64,000 nt of DNA from Chloroflexota bacterium. Lineage in GTDB: Bacteria > Chloroflexota > Anaerolineae > Promineifilales > Promineifilaceae. A program made the translations under genes and the position numbers. The stretch lies in contig JAGNBF010000011.1 of the NCBI GenBank assembly GCA_018004935.1, positions 30,450 through 94,449 of the forward strand. The letters are read 5' to 3'. Shown here piece after piece: positions 1 to 8,315 of the stretch (positions are counted from its first letter, which is position 1; the number at the start of each line of letters is the position of its first letter). A model generated the notes under the pieces. The model searched no databases, had not been told where the DNA came from, and saw nothing but the letters and a program-made list of their open reading frames with translations.

Positions 1-2072
1 AGGCGGAACAGGCCATCGGTTTGCACTGGCACAGCTTCCAACCAACCTCCCGCACTATCGAACCATGCCCCGCTGTAAAAATTGACCCATTGCCCGGCAG
101 GCAGATACACATCCACACCGGTCATGCCCGGCTCCGTGACCGTCCGTACCAGCAGATTTTGACCGAGCAGTTTGTGGTTGCCCAGCGGCCGCGTGTTTTG
201 ATCCGCCTGGTGATAAAAAACCAACGGCGGCACGACCGGCGCACCCGTCAGGTACGCCTCATAGGCCAGGGAATAGAGATAAGGGGACAGGGCATAACGC
301 AGACGGATGTTGGCCAGGTTGCTGGCTAAATCACCCACCCGGTCGGGGGCGGTTTCTTTGGCGTTAGAGAGGTTTTCGGTATGCGGCCGCACTGGCACAT
401 CCAACAAACTGCTATTGGCAAACCAGACCGTGTACAGTTCGTCCAACGCTTCGCCGGTGATCCCCCCCCGGTGAAACCCGCCAATATCGGAACCAAAATA
501 ATCCACGCCGGAGAAAGCCATGTGCATCTGGGCATTCATGTGTGCCGCCAGGCTCTCAAAGTTGGAGCCAATATCAGCCGACCACATCGCCACCCCATAC
601 CGTTGAATGCCGGATGTACCAGAGCGGGACAAAATAACCGGCCGCTGATCTACCCCATTCCGTTCATACCCCCGCCAGATGCTTTGCGCCCAGGCCAGGT
701 TGTAATAATTATGATTAGACACCTGATCATGTAATTCCAAACCGGGCAGTCCGGCGTACCAGCTCTCCGGGGCAAACATCTCCGGCTCCCCCAAATCCGT
801 CCAATGCCCCATCACCCCCGCTTCGATCAACGGTTGCCGGTTCATATCATGCCACAAATCGGCCCCCGCACCGTTCGTCCAATCCACCATGCCTCCCAAC
901 CCCCACCAGGCCCGCATCGTCGTTGGCCCGCACCCATCACACTCCCGCACCAGATACCCCTGGCTGGCCATCAGGCCATAATTGCTCAGGTTTCTATCCA
1001 CATACGACTCTTCAATAACAACGATACCCAACCCCTCTTCGCTGGCTAACTGGGCGATTTTTGTTTCCGGGTCAGGGAAATTCGCCTCATCCCAACGCAA
1101 TCCCCCCATCTGACTGTGACCCAGTTCAATCCCGCCAAACCATTGCAAATCCAGCACAAACCCATCTTGCGGGAACCCGTTTTCGTCTAACGTCTGCCGT
1201 TTTTCCTCCAGTTCCGCCCAATCATCATACCCATACTCCGACACCCACAAACCAAACAGTGCCTTCGGTGGCACGGGCGGCCGCCCCGTCAACTCCAGAT
1301 AATCACTCCGCAAATCGGGCAAATTGGGTCCCGCCAGCACATACCAGCGCAACGGCTCCGCTGTCGTCGTTACCGTCCAGCGATCCCCCACAAATTCCCA
1401 GGTCTGTTTATTCAACCCATCCACAAACAAGGCATAATTTTGGCTCTGCTCCCCCAGCGCAACCATCACCGGGAACATGGCATTGCCCACTGCCCCACCA
1501 CTAAAACCACCCATGTTGTTCCCCAGCCCAATCTGGCTCCGTTCATCCCCTACCCAATCCCCATCCGTCTCCCCCGGCGTGCGGAACGCTTCGCCCAGCC
1601 CGTACACATGGGTCATCGTTTCCGCGCTGATGGTCAGGTCACGGCGGGTTTTATCCAGATTTTCCGGGCAAAAGGTACTCAGCGTGAGAGGCGGCGCATA
1701 GGTCTGATCGGTGACGGTGGCACACAGACTCTCTGTATCTACGGCAATGGTCAATGTGGCCGTGGCTAACTGCCCCGCGCCATCATCCGTAAACACGGTC
1801 GGCCCCGCATAATCCGTTTTTGCCACCATCGGTGTGGTGTAAAGCGGTGTTCCCGTCTCTGGCCCTGCCCCCAATCCGGCCTCAAAATGCACCAGATCAT
1901 CATCCAAAATTTCTACAACAAGGTATGCTTCGCCCGTTTCAAACTTCATCCGTTCCACACTGGATGGTGCTTCTTGCGCCAGCCCACTCTGCGCCAGTAA
2001 CCCCCACCCCACCACCAGCAACAGCCATCCCCACCCCTGTAAAACAGCCTTTCCAGGCTGTTTCTCCCTCAC
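1..2072 (-). CDS. GH31 alpha-glucosidase, secreted, C-terminus cut by window edge
   Basis: Reading the minus strand gives one long open frame that leaves the window at base 1, so the C-terminus is missing. It encodes a glycoside hydrolase family 31 enzyme, which releases glucose from alpha-glucans or oligosaccharides. The family nucleophile motif is visible as GHWTDLGEP (W-x-D-x-x-EP). The acid/base region reads SRSGTSGIQRYGVAMWSADI. The N-terminus is a hydrophobic signal peptide (GWGWLLLVVGWGLLAQSGLAQ). I chose the GTG at 2072 because it places the signal peptide near the start. An in-frame ATG at 2222, with AGGA upstream, would add 50 charged residues and cannot be excluded. It lies downstream of malEFG on the same strand, so a maltodextrin role is likely. 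Substrate specificity is not determined by what is visible. Confidence 0.85.
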   Translation of the reverse strand, partial: MREKQPGKAVLQGWGWLLLVVGWGLLAQSGLAQEAPSSVERMKFETGEAYLVVEILDDDLVHFEAGLGAGPETGTPLYTTPMVAKTDYAGPTVFTDDGAGQLATATLTIAVDTESLCATVTDQTYAPPLTLSTFCPENLDKTRRDLTISAETMTHVYGLGEAFRTPGETDGDWVGDERSQIGLGNNMGGFSGGAVGNAMFPVMVALGEQSQNYALFVDGLNKQTWEFVGDRWTVTTTAEPLRWYVLAGPNLPDLRSDYLELTGRPPVPPKALFGLWVSEYGYDDWAELEEKRQTLDENGFPQDGFVLDLQWFGGIELGHSQMGGLRWDEANFPDPETKIAQLASEEGLGIVVIEESYVDRNLSNYGLMASQGYLVRECDGCGPTTMRAWWGLGGMVDWTNGAGADLWHDMNRQPLIEAGVMGHWTDLGEPEMFAPESWYAGLPGLELHDQVSNHNYYNLAWAQSIWRGYERNGVDQRPVILSRSGTSGIQRYGVAMWSADIGSNFESLAAHMNAQMHMAFSGVDYFGSDIGGFHRGGITGEALDELYTVWFANSSLLDVPVRPHTENLSNAKETAPDRVGDLASNLANIRLRYALSPYLYSLAYEAYLTGAPVVPPLVFYHQADQNTRPLGNHKLLGQNLLVRTVTEPGMTGVDVYLPAGQWVNFYSGAWFDSAGGWLEAVPVQTDGLFR

Positions 2073-2302
2073 GCCACGTCCCCAATTATCCCTTCTCCTG
2101 TTGCTTGTCTTTTCTTCCCGCCTTTGCGTCCGGGCGCGAGATATTTGATCCTGACTTATCCAGTCCAGGCTGGCATAGAGGAAATTCTGTATAACCTGAG
2201 GGGAGTATCTTTTGCGTAACATGGGATTCGTTGTCCTGGCCTTTGCACACTATCCCACATTACCTCATCAAAAACCGGTCTCCCTGGCGGGAAACTTTCT
2301 CA

Positions 2303-2342
2303 GGTGTTGTATTTGCCGATAGACATCGGCAAATACAACACC
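2303..2342. terminator. 18-bp perfect hairpin after malG
   Basis: Two 18-base arms (2303-2320 and 2325-2342) are perfect reverse complements around a 4-base loop. It lies about 120 bases past the malG stop, between malG and the GH31 gene. There is no T-tract, so it may act as an mRNA-stabilising stem or a factor-dependent terminator rather than a classical intrinsic terminator. Confidence 0.5.
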
Positions 2343-2387
2343 ACTAACAGGGATAGCTTTACACTTCTGATGTCGCACTTCCCAATC

Positions 2388-2424
2388 TTTCGGGGCTGTG
2401 GCCGGTCTCCTGACCGAGCCACCC
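2388..2424 (+). repeat. Copy of the GGTC-TCCT-GACC hairpin repeat
   Basis: Contains GGCCGGTCTCCTGACCGAGC, a short dyad found in most long intergenic spaces of the window, including about 14048, 14865 (inverted), 25100, 28960, 28990 (inverted), 31615 (inverted), 32985 and 56405 (inverted). The rest of 2223-2459 holds no recognisable gene. Confidence 0.6.
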
Positions 2425-2459
2425 AGAAAATTTACGAAGTCGCACCACCCTGTTCCTGT

Positions 2460-3329
2460 TTAACCCTTCACAGCCCCCTGAGTCAACCCACCCACAATCT
2501 TATCCTGCAAAATCAGGTAAATAATCATGATGGGCAACGCCCCAATCAGAGCACCGGCGGCAAATGGCCCCCATTTCTGGGAAAACTCACCACTGGTAAA
2601 GATGAACAGCCCCACCATCAACGGGTATTCGTCGGTAGTTTTGAGCAGAACGCGGGCCAGAATAAAGTCGCCATATGTGCCGATGAAGGACAAAATTGCC
2701 ACCACAATCAAGATGGGACGCATCAGCGGCAGCAACAATTGGCTAAAGATTTGCCAATGGGTGGCCCCATCTACCATTGCGCTCTCGTCAATTGCCCGTG
2801 GAATGGTGTCAAAGAACCCTTTCATTAACCAGATATTGACCCCCATTGCCCCACCCAGGTAAACCAGAATCAACCCGGCATGGGTATCCAACCCCAACGC
2901 AGGCACAATCGTGCCAAACTGAGTGATCAGGGTAAACACGGCCACAATGGCTAACAAACCAGGGAAAACCTGGATGAGCAGGATGCCTTTGAGCATATTC
3001 TGCCGCGCCCCAAAGCGGAAGCGGGAAAACGCATAGGCCGCCAGGGTTGTAATAGAGACGGAGAGAACGGTGGTGATAGAAGAAATCTTCACCGAATTCC
3101 ACATCCAGCGTAAAAACGGGGTCTCTGGTGTGTTAAATAACGTCCGGTAGTTATCCAGCGTGAGTTGGCGGGGAATTAAGGTCGCCGATGCCAATGAATT
3201 GGCCTGGTTGAAAGAGGCGGACAACATCCACACCACGGGGAAGATGGCAAACACGATCAAAATTAAAGCAATCAGCCAACGAGTGGCATGATCCCGCAGT
3301 TTGCGTTGGCGAAATGTTAAGTTAGACAC
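2460..3329 (-). CDS. malG: Maltodextrin ABC transporter permease MalG
   Basis: Encodes 289 residues with about six membrane helices, typical for MalG-type inner-membrane permeases of carbohydrate ABC importers. The cytoplasmic EAA loop that docks the ATPase is visible as ESAMVDGATHWQIFSQLLLP (about residues 185-205). It starts with GTG and overlaps the malF stop by 8 bases, so the two permeases are translationally coupled. No ATPase gene (malK/msmX type) is in the window. As in many Gram-positive and Chloroflexota loci, a shared ATPase elsewhere probably energises the system. Confidence 0.9.
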   Translation of the reverse strand: MSNLTFRQRKLRDHATRWLIALILIVFAIFPVVWMLSASFNQANSLASATLIPRQLTLDNYRTLFNTPETPFLRWMWNSVKISSITTVLSVSITTLAAYAFSRFRFGARQNMLKGILLIQVFPGLLAIVAVFTLITQFGTIVPALGLDTHAGLILVYLGGAMGVNIWLMKGFFDTIPRAIDESAMVDGATHWQIFSQLLLPLMRPILIVVAILSFIGTYGDFILARVLLKTTDEYPLMVGLFIFTSGEFSQKWGPFAAGALIGALPIMIIYLILQDKIVGGLTQGAVKG

Positions 3330-4908
3330 CTTCTCCTACCTCCTCCCACATCTTGGTATAACGGAATTGGAACAGGGTAATGGCGGCCACGATAAAGAAG
3401 ATCAAAATCGTAATAGCCGCGCCCAAGCCGTACTCTTTTGTTCGACCACCGGCAAAGGCCAGGTTGTAGACATAGCTGATCAAAATATCCGTATGTCCGG
3501 CCCTGGTCGGTGATCCCGCGATGGGCGGCCCTCCTTCAATAAACAGGAAAATGAGGTTGAAGTTGTTGAAGTTGTAGGTAAACGATGCCAACAACAACGG
3601 CCCTACGGCTACCAATAACAGGGGCAGGGTAATCTGGAAGAAGCGTTGGAAGGCATTGGCCCCATCCACTTCAGCCGCTTCGTACAGGTCAGAAGGGATG
3701 GCTTGCAATGCGCCACTACAGATTAACATGAAGTAGGGATAACCAAGCCATAGGTTGACAATAAGGATGGCAAGTTTAGCCAGGGTAGCATCCACAGTCC
3801 AGGCGGGAGCAATGCCAAAAAGGCTTTCCAAAGTACGATTGATTACTCCTACATCATTGTTAAACATACCGCGCCAGATGATGATGGTAATCAGGCTGGG
3901 AACGGTGTAGGGAATAAGTAAAAAGGATTGTATTATCTTGCGCCCTGGCAGGGTGCGATCATTAAAAATATAAGCAATACCGAGGCCCAGAGAGAACGTC
4001 AAGAAGACGCTCATGAAGGCAAAGATAAAGTTCCAGGTGATAATTCGCACCAATGGCCCGCGCAGAGCAGAACTGGCAAAAAACCGATTGAAGTTATCAA
4101 AGCCAATATTGGCACTGAAACCGGATGTTAATTCCAGACCGTTGTTGGTTGTCCAACGACCGTCAACCGGGTGATATTCTGCGCCTGTTTCTTTGTCAAC
4201 AATGACATCGTTTTCTTCGTCGTATTCAAATTTGGGCTGTAGTTGGGAGGCTTCACGGGCGGAGCGAATTTGCACCCCATCGGTTTCTGTGCCAAAGAGG
4301 ATGGTGGGAATCGTTTTGTCACTGGCAACGAGCAAGGCATTCAAACGTTCGTACTCGCCGACGGATGTGGGGATGCCCTTGTCATCGAGTTCGCCTAAGC
4401 CTTCGGCTTCAGCACCCGGGATGAGGGGGACGCCGGGGTAAGCCAGGTAACTTTCGCCTGCCTCGTTTTGTAGCCAGAGGGCATATTCTCCGGCTTCGTT
4501 GCGATACCCTGTCCAGGAATAAGCGGAGCCGCCTTCTGGCAAATAGCGTTCCACTAAGATTTGGTTAATAGATTGGGTTTTGGTTAGTAAATGACCCTCG
4601 CCATAGTTGGTAAAAGCAACAAATACCGTGAGGAGAATGGGCCATATGGAGAACATGACCAAAAGGACTAACCCTAGCAACATCCAACGCAGGGGGTACA
4701 TATCTCGTTTAAGGATGATGAAGTTGACCCCGGCGGCAATCACCGTAATGATGGTTCCTAGGGGTACAAAGCCTTCGCCAAAGGCACGAAAGATGAACCA
4801 GAACAAAAACGAGTCAATAGCCAAAAGCAGAACCAGCCGTGTCACAACGTTAAATAGGGTGGCACTTTGGTCATCTGGTTTTGGGCGGTTCAGACTTTTT
4901 ACGGTCAT
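3322..4908 (-). CDS. malF: Maltodextrin ABC transporter permease MalF
   Basis: Encodes 528 residues. After the first helices there is a large extracytoplasmic insertion (about residues 105-270), as in classical MalF, where this loop contacts the binding protein. The EAA loop reads EAAEVDGANAFQRFFQITLP. I chose ATG 4908 because AGGAGG lies 8 bases upstream. The upstream in-frame TTG would place this Shine-Dalgarno inside the coding region. It follows malE after a 333-base spacer with two strong stem-loops and precedes malG with an overlap. It forms the translocation pore with MalG. Confidence 0.92.
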   Translation of the reverse strand: MTVKSLNRPKPDDQSATLFNVVTRLVLLLAIDSFLFWFIFRAFGEGFVPLGTIITVIAAGVNFIILKRDMYPLRWMLLGLVLLVMFSIWPILLTVFVAFTNYGEGHLLTKTQSINQILVERYLPEGGSAYSWTGYRNEAGEYALWLQNEAGESYLAYPGVPLIPGAEAEGLGELDDKGIPTSVGEYERLNALLVASDKTIPTILFGTETDGVQIRSAREASQLQPKFEYDEENDVIVDKETGAEYHPVDGRWTTNNGLELTSGFSANIGFDNFNRFFASSALRGPLVRIITWNFIFAFMSVFLTFSLGLGIAYIFNDRTLPGRKIIQSFLLIPYTVPSLITIIIWRGMFNNDVGVINRTLESLFGIAPAWTVDATLAKLAILIVNLWLGYPYFMLICSGALQAIPSDLYEAAEVDGANAFQRFFQITLPLLLVAVGPLLLASFTYNFNNFNLIFLFIEGGPPIAGSPTRAGHTDILISYVYNLAFAGGRTKEYGLGAAITILIFFIVAAITLFQFRYTKMWEEVGEGV

Positions 4909-4929
4909 CAGATGGCCCTCCTCTAGCAA

Positions 4930-5142
4930 TTGTCAAAGAATAACTACCAGCTCTTTTGTATTTTATTTCGGTCTGTGGGTTTTATACTATTCGCGGTTTG
5001 GTGCTGTGGCCGGTCTCTGGACTGAGCCACCTTCTTGTGGTCCTGATGAGCGTGTCGTATTGACCCAGCTATGTCGCCTGAATTATTCCCTGGCGTTTTC
5101 TTTTTCTCTTGTCTCTTCCTCAAAACATTCGGGGGTATGGGC
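4930..5142 (+). repeat. Degenerate repeat in the malE-malF spacer
   Basis: Holds a diverged copy of the GGCCGGTCTC...GAGCCACC hairpin family near 5006-5030. No gene is recognisable here. Confidence 0.45.
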
Positions 5143-5222
5143 TTAGGCAGTGAAGGCTTTGGTTAATAAGCCTTCACTGCCTAAAGGGGGTACTGACCCA
5201 AAGATGTTTGATCTTTGGGTCA
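5143..5222. terminator. Two tandem stem-loops between malE and malF
   Basis: The first stem pairs 5143-5159 with 5168-5184 (17 perfect base pairs, 8-base loop). The second pairs 5194-5205 with 5211-5222 (12 perfect base pairs, 5-base loop). They follow the malE stop immediately on the transcribed strand. Inference: they protect the malE message and/or reduce read-through, giving more binding protein than permease, as REP elements do in the E. coli malE-malF gap. Confidence 0.65.
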
Positions 5223-5241
5223 ATGTAATTGATGAACGGGA

Positions 5242-6933
5242 TTACTCGCCGATGGTGATGGTGAGAATCTTGGTAGCGGAGTCCCAGGTGAAGGTGACGG
5301 GGCCGTCAGCGGGGACAGTGAAGGCGATGTTGGCACCGTCTTGCGCGCCGTCAACACCGTAGTTCAGGGTCCAACTGCCATCCAGAGCGGCTTTGGCTTC
5401 GTAGTCACCAGCGGGGATGGTGAAGGTACCGGAGTAGGTGCCATCGCCATTGTCGGTCAGGGCGGAGCCTTCACAAGCGGGGTCCCAGTCGCCTTCGCAA
5501 GCGCCGGAAGCCAGTTGCCAGGAGCCGGGGGCGTTGACCATGCCCGCGGCCGCGCCGCCGATCAGGTCACGGATTTGGGTCGCCGCATTGGCCAGAGCAT
5601 CTTCGGGGGTTTGTTCGCCGTTGATGATCAGGGTGAAGGCGTCAGCCCAGCTACCCCACACAGAACCCATTTCAGGAATGGCGGGCATAAAATTCGCCCC
5701 TTCAGCGGCTAAACCGAAGGACGCCAGGTCGGGGTCGGTGCTTTCAATAGACACAAAGGCGGAAGGACGGTTACTGCCATCGGCCAAAACTTGCATCACT
5801 TCTTCGGTCGCCACGAACTCAGTCAGGAAGGTTTGCGCCAGGAGAACGTTGTCACTCAGAGCGTTCACAGCGAAGCCCCAGACACCCAGGAACGGGGTCC
5901 CTTGTTGGGTAGCGGCAGGGAAGGTGGTAATGGCGTAAGGTACACCAGAGGTGCGGATGCGCTCCAAAGCCCAGGGGCCAGCCATCAGGAAGGGCACTTC
6001 ACCGGTTTCAAATTGCACGTGGGCAGTGTCCCAGTCGGTGCTATTGCTGATCAAACCAGCTTCAACGTTGGTTTTGATGAAATTACCAGCGGCGATCATG
6101 CCTTCGCCATCAACACCCAGGTCAGAAGGATTGTAGGTTCCGTCTTCGTTCAGACCGAAGACATAACCACCAAAGGCGGTCATGAGCGGGAACGCATCAT
6201 AGGTGGTGCCGGTGAGGGCCAACGCATAGGTGGTTTCGCCCGCTTCCACAAGAGCTTGACCCATCGTAATGAGTTCGTCCCAGGTGGCGGGAGCTGTTTC
6301 GACCAGGTCGGTATTGTAGAAGAACGCCATGTTCTCAATGGTGTAGGGGACACCCACCAGTTCACCATTCAGGGTGTAGGCATTCAGAGCGGCTGGGTCA
6401 AACAGGTCGGCTTTGTCGCCCAGGTCAATGGGGGCCAGCAAACCGCTTTCCACGAAACCACCCAGACGGTCATGGGGAAGCATGACGATGTCGGGACCTT
6501 CACCAGCCGGAGCGGCGATGGGGAATTGGTCGTTACGGTCGGGGACGTTTTCGATGACCAGGCCGATGCCGTATTGTTCCTGGAAGGTGGGGACCAGTTC
6601 ATTCAGTACGGGGGTCAGGAGGTCGTCAGACCAGACGGTGATTGTGGTTTCAAATTCGGCGGCCGGTTCTTCAGTCGGTTCTTCGACGACGACTTCTTCG
6701 GTTGGCTCCGCGGCCGGTTCTTCGGTCGGTTCTTCCGCTGGTTCTTCAGCCGGTTCTTCAGTCGGTTCCGCGGCTGGTTCTTCGGTTGGTTCTTCTACTG
6801 CATTTTCGCCACCATTGTTGGTGACATTGGTTTCATTACCAGCGTTGTTCGTGCCAGAATTGCCCCCACAGGCAGTTAAAACCAGCATAACCACTAATAT
6901 CAGGCTCACGATGAGCCACAGGTTCTTCTTCAT
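5242..6933 (-). CDS. malE: Maltodextrin-binding lipoprotein with C-terminal X25 module
   Basis: Encodes 563 residues. The signal peptide ends in a lipobox (LVLTACGG), so the protein is a lipoprotein. A Glu-Pro-Thr repeat linker (about residues 45-90, EEPTEEPAAEP) tethers a family-1 solute-binding domain (about 95-455) with typical stretches GPDIVMLPHDRLGGFVESG and LMAGPWALERI. The last about 95 residues form an extra domain of the X25 type otherwise found in pullulanases and starch enzymes. It closely resembles the modules of the pullulanase at 42019-46290. A fused X25 on a binding protein is unusual and suggests that the receptor docks on starch or on a partner. GGAGGAG lies 11 bases before the ATG. 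Confidence 0.9.
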   Translation of the reverse strand: MKKNLWLIVSLILVVMLVLTACGGNSGTNNAGNETNVTNNGGENAVEEPTEEPAAEPTEEPAEEPAEEPTEEPAAEPTEEVVVEEPTEEPAAEFETTITVWSDDLLTPVLNELVPTFQEQYGIGLVIENVPDRNDQFPIAAPAGEGPDIVMLPHDRLGGFVESGLLAPIDLGDKADLFDPAALNAYTLNGELVGVPYTIENMAFFYNTDLVETAPATWDELITMGQALVEAGETTYALALTGTTYDAFPLMTAFGGYVFGLNEDGTYNPSDLGVDGEGMIAAGNFIKTNVEAGLISNSTDWDTAHVQFETGEVPFLMAGPWALERIRTSGVPYAITTFPAATQQGTPFLGVWGFAVNALSDNVLLAQTFLTEFVATEEVMQVLADGSNRPSAFVSIESTDPDLASFGLAAEGANFMPAIPEMGSVWGSWADAFTLIINGEQTPEDALANAATQIRDLIGGAAAGMVNAPGSWQLASGACEGDWDPACEGSALTDNGDGTYSGTFTIPAGDYEAKAALDGSWTLNYGVDGAQDGANIAFTVPADGPVTFTWDSATKILTITIGE

Positions 6934-7062
6934 GATAGATACTCCTCCAGAGTAGGTTTAAATTAAATGGTTAAAACAGTAAAGTAGTTAAGGGTGTGAT
7001 GTTTTTGATTGGGGAACTTCTCTCACCTCCTTCATGTGCTCCCTCGGAGAGACCAGGCTACA

Positions 7063-8121
7063 TTAAGGGTAAACAACAAGTTGTTTACTAACTTGAGCAG
7101 TTGAGTCTCTGGAGATGATTTCGCAGGCAACCAGCCGCTGGCTTGGGGCGACGGTATCGTTCGCTATCAATTGTATCAAGATTTCGGCGGCATGCTTTGC
7201 CATTTCTGCATATGGAACATACAACGTTGTTAAGGTTGGGACAACATGACCCGATTCGGGCGAACCATTGGTACCCATAACCGAAACTTGTTCTGGTACA
7301 GGTATATCCAATTCACGTAAAGCCCGTAATACACCAATTGCCATGAGGTCATTGGCGGCGTAGAAGGCAGTTGGTGCTTCTTGACCGAGGTGACGCATCC
7401 GGTAAACGGATTGGTAACCACCATCCTCGGCAAAATAAGCATAATCAATAAGGCGTTCATCCAGGGAAATGCCCGCTTTTTGCAAACTCTGCTGGTACCC
7501 GATGAGCCGTTGTTTGGTCACTAACATTTCTGGATCACCACCCACATAAGCGATACGGCGATGCCCCAGGTGTAACAAATATTCGATAGCCTGAGCGGTG
7601 GCTTGTTCATGATCAGCATCTACCCACAACAGATTGCCATGAGAACAATCATCCGGTAATTGACCTATGAACACAAAGGGTGCGTCTTGTTCTTGTAGGG
7701 CGGTTACCATAGCCTCATCTACGTCCAGGTGGCTACTGAGGACGATGAAACCATCTACCTGATGCGACCCGAGCATTTCCAGGGCTTGGGTAATTTCATC
7801 CTGGTGGCTATTACTACCACCTACCAGAATACGAAACTGATTATTATAAGCGGCATGGAGTAAGCCGCGCATGATTTGGGGGAAGAAACTATCTTCAAAA
7901 TAGCCATCAAATACGTGAGGGACGATGATGCCGAGGGTGTTGGTACGTTGGATACTGAGGGAACGAGCGATGGCGTTGGGCTGTTGGAATCCCAATTGCT
8001 CGGCGGCGGAAAAAACACGTTGCCGCGTTTCTTCGCTAATCCGGGCTTTACCGGAAAAGACACGGCTAACAGTGCTGGGATGTACATGGGCCGCGGCCGC
8101 AACGTCTCGGATCGTAGACAT
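7063..8121 (-). CDS. LacI-family transcriptional regulator
   Basis: Encodes 352 residues, the normal LacI/GalR length. The N-terminal helix-turn-helix and hinge are clear (TIRDVAAAAHVHPSTVSRVF, residues 3-22). A periplasmic-binding-protein-like effector domain follows from about residue 60. It is transcribed towards malEFG and the GH31 gene, so it probably controls maltodextrin uptake. Its promoter overlaps operator-like palindromes (8166-8240), which implies autoregulation. The effector cannot be read from the sequence; maltose or a maltodextrin is the natural guess. Confidence 0.92.
   Translation of the reverse strand: MSTIRDVAAAAHVHPSTVSRVFSGKARISEETRQRVFSAAEQLGFQQPNAIARSLSIQRTNTLGIIVPHVFDGYFEDSFFPQIMRGLLHAAYNNQFRILVGGSNSHQDEITQALEMLGSHQVDGFIVLSSHLDVDEAMVTALQEQDAPFVFIGQLPDDCSHGNLLWVDADHEQATAQAIEYLLHLGHRRIAYVGGDPEMLVTKQRLIGYQQSLQKAGISLDERLIDYAYFAEDGGYQSVYRMRHLGQEAPTAFYAANDLMAIGVLRALRELDIPVPEQVSVMGTNGSPESGHVVPTLTTLYVPYAEMAKHAAEILIQLIANDTVAPSQRLVACEIISRDSTAQVSKQLVVYP
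7069..7088. promoter_or_regulatory. Palindrome at the lacI 3' end, possible malE operator
   Basis: GTAAACAACAAGTTGTTTAC has perfect 9-base arms around an AA centre. It covers the last codons of the regulator gene and lies about 140 bases upstream of malE. Its core CAACAAGTTG resembles the weakest operator upstream of the regulator (CAACTTGTTG at 8229-8238). It could be a coincidence of coding sequence. Confidence 0.4.
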
Positions 8122-8165
8122 AGCTCAAGTTTGATGGGTCAAGGAGTCGTGCTTTCAGGTGTTTA

Positions 8166-8179
8166 TGCAACCGTTTGCA
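8166..8179. promoter_or_regulatory. LacI-type operator O1
   Basis: TGCAACCGTTTGCA, a near-palindrome with the CG centre typical of LacI-family operators. It lies just past the predicted transcription start of the regulator gene. Confidence 0.7.
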
Positions 8180-8187
8180 CAATCGGG

Positions 8188-8216
8188 ATTATAAATGCAA
8201 CCGGTTGCACTGTCAA
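8188..8216 (-). promoter_or_regulatory. Consensus sigma-70 promoter of the LacI-type gene
   Basis: On the minus strand TTGACA (8216-8211) and TATAAT (8193-8188) are both exact consensus hexamers with a 17-base spacer. Operator O2 fills 14 of the 17 spacer bases, so bound repressor would exclude RNA polymerase. Confidence 0.85.
8196..8209. promoter_or_regulatory. LacI-type operator O2 (perfect palindrome)
   Basis: TGCAACCGGTTGCA is a perfect 14-base palindrome centred on CG and located inside the promoter spacer. It is the best operator of the three. Confidence 0.8.
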
Positions 8217-8226
8217 GAGTGTTTCA

Positions 8227-8240
8227 CGCAACTTGTTGCA
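8227..8240. promoter_or_regulatory. LacI-type operator O3
   Basis: CGCAACTTGTTGCA, imperfect. Its centre lies 31 bases from that of O2, and O1 lies 30 bases on the other side. All three therefore fall on the same DNA face, about three turns apart. Confidence 0.6.
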
Positions 8241-8315
8241 TAAACGACAGTTTGTACCTTCTTCCACCTTTTTCTGATCTTTTCAACCCGTTATTTGTAG
8301 GAGTACAATGCCCCC

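Noticed and set aside
1061..1504. Pro/His-rich open frame on the plus strand
   Set aside because: It is the antisense of the GH31 gene, whose catalytic motifs are on the minus strand.
5791..6879. 362-residue open frame on the plus strand opposite malE
   Set aside because: Its Phe/Trp/Gly-rich repeats (RFFGRFF) are the antisense of the Glu-Pro-Thr linker of the binding protein, which has a clear lipobox and family motifs.
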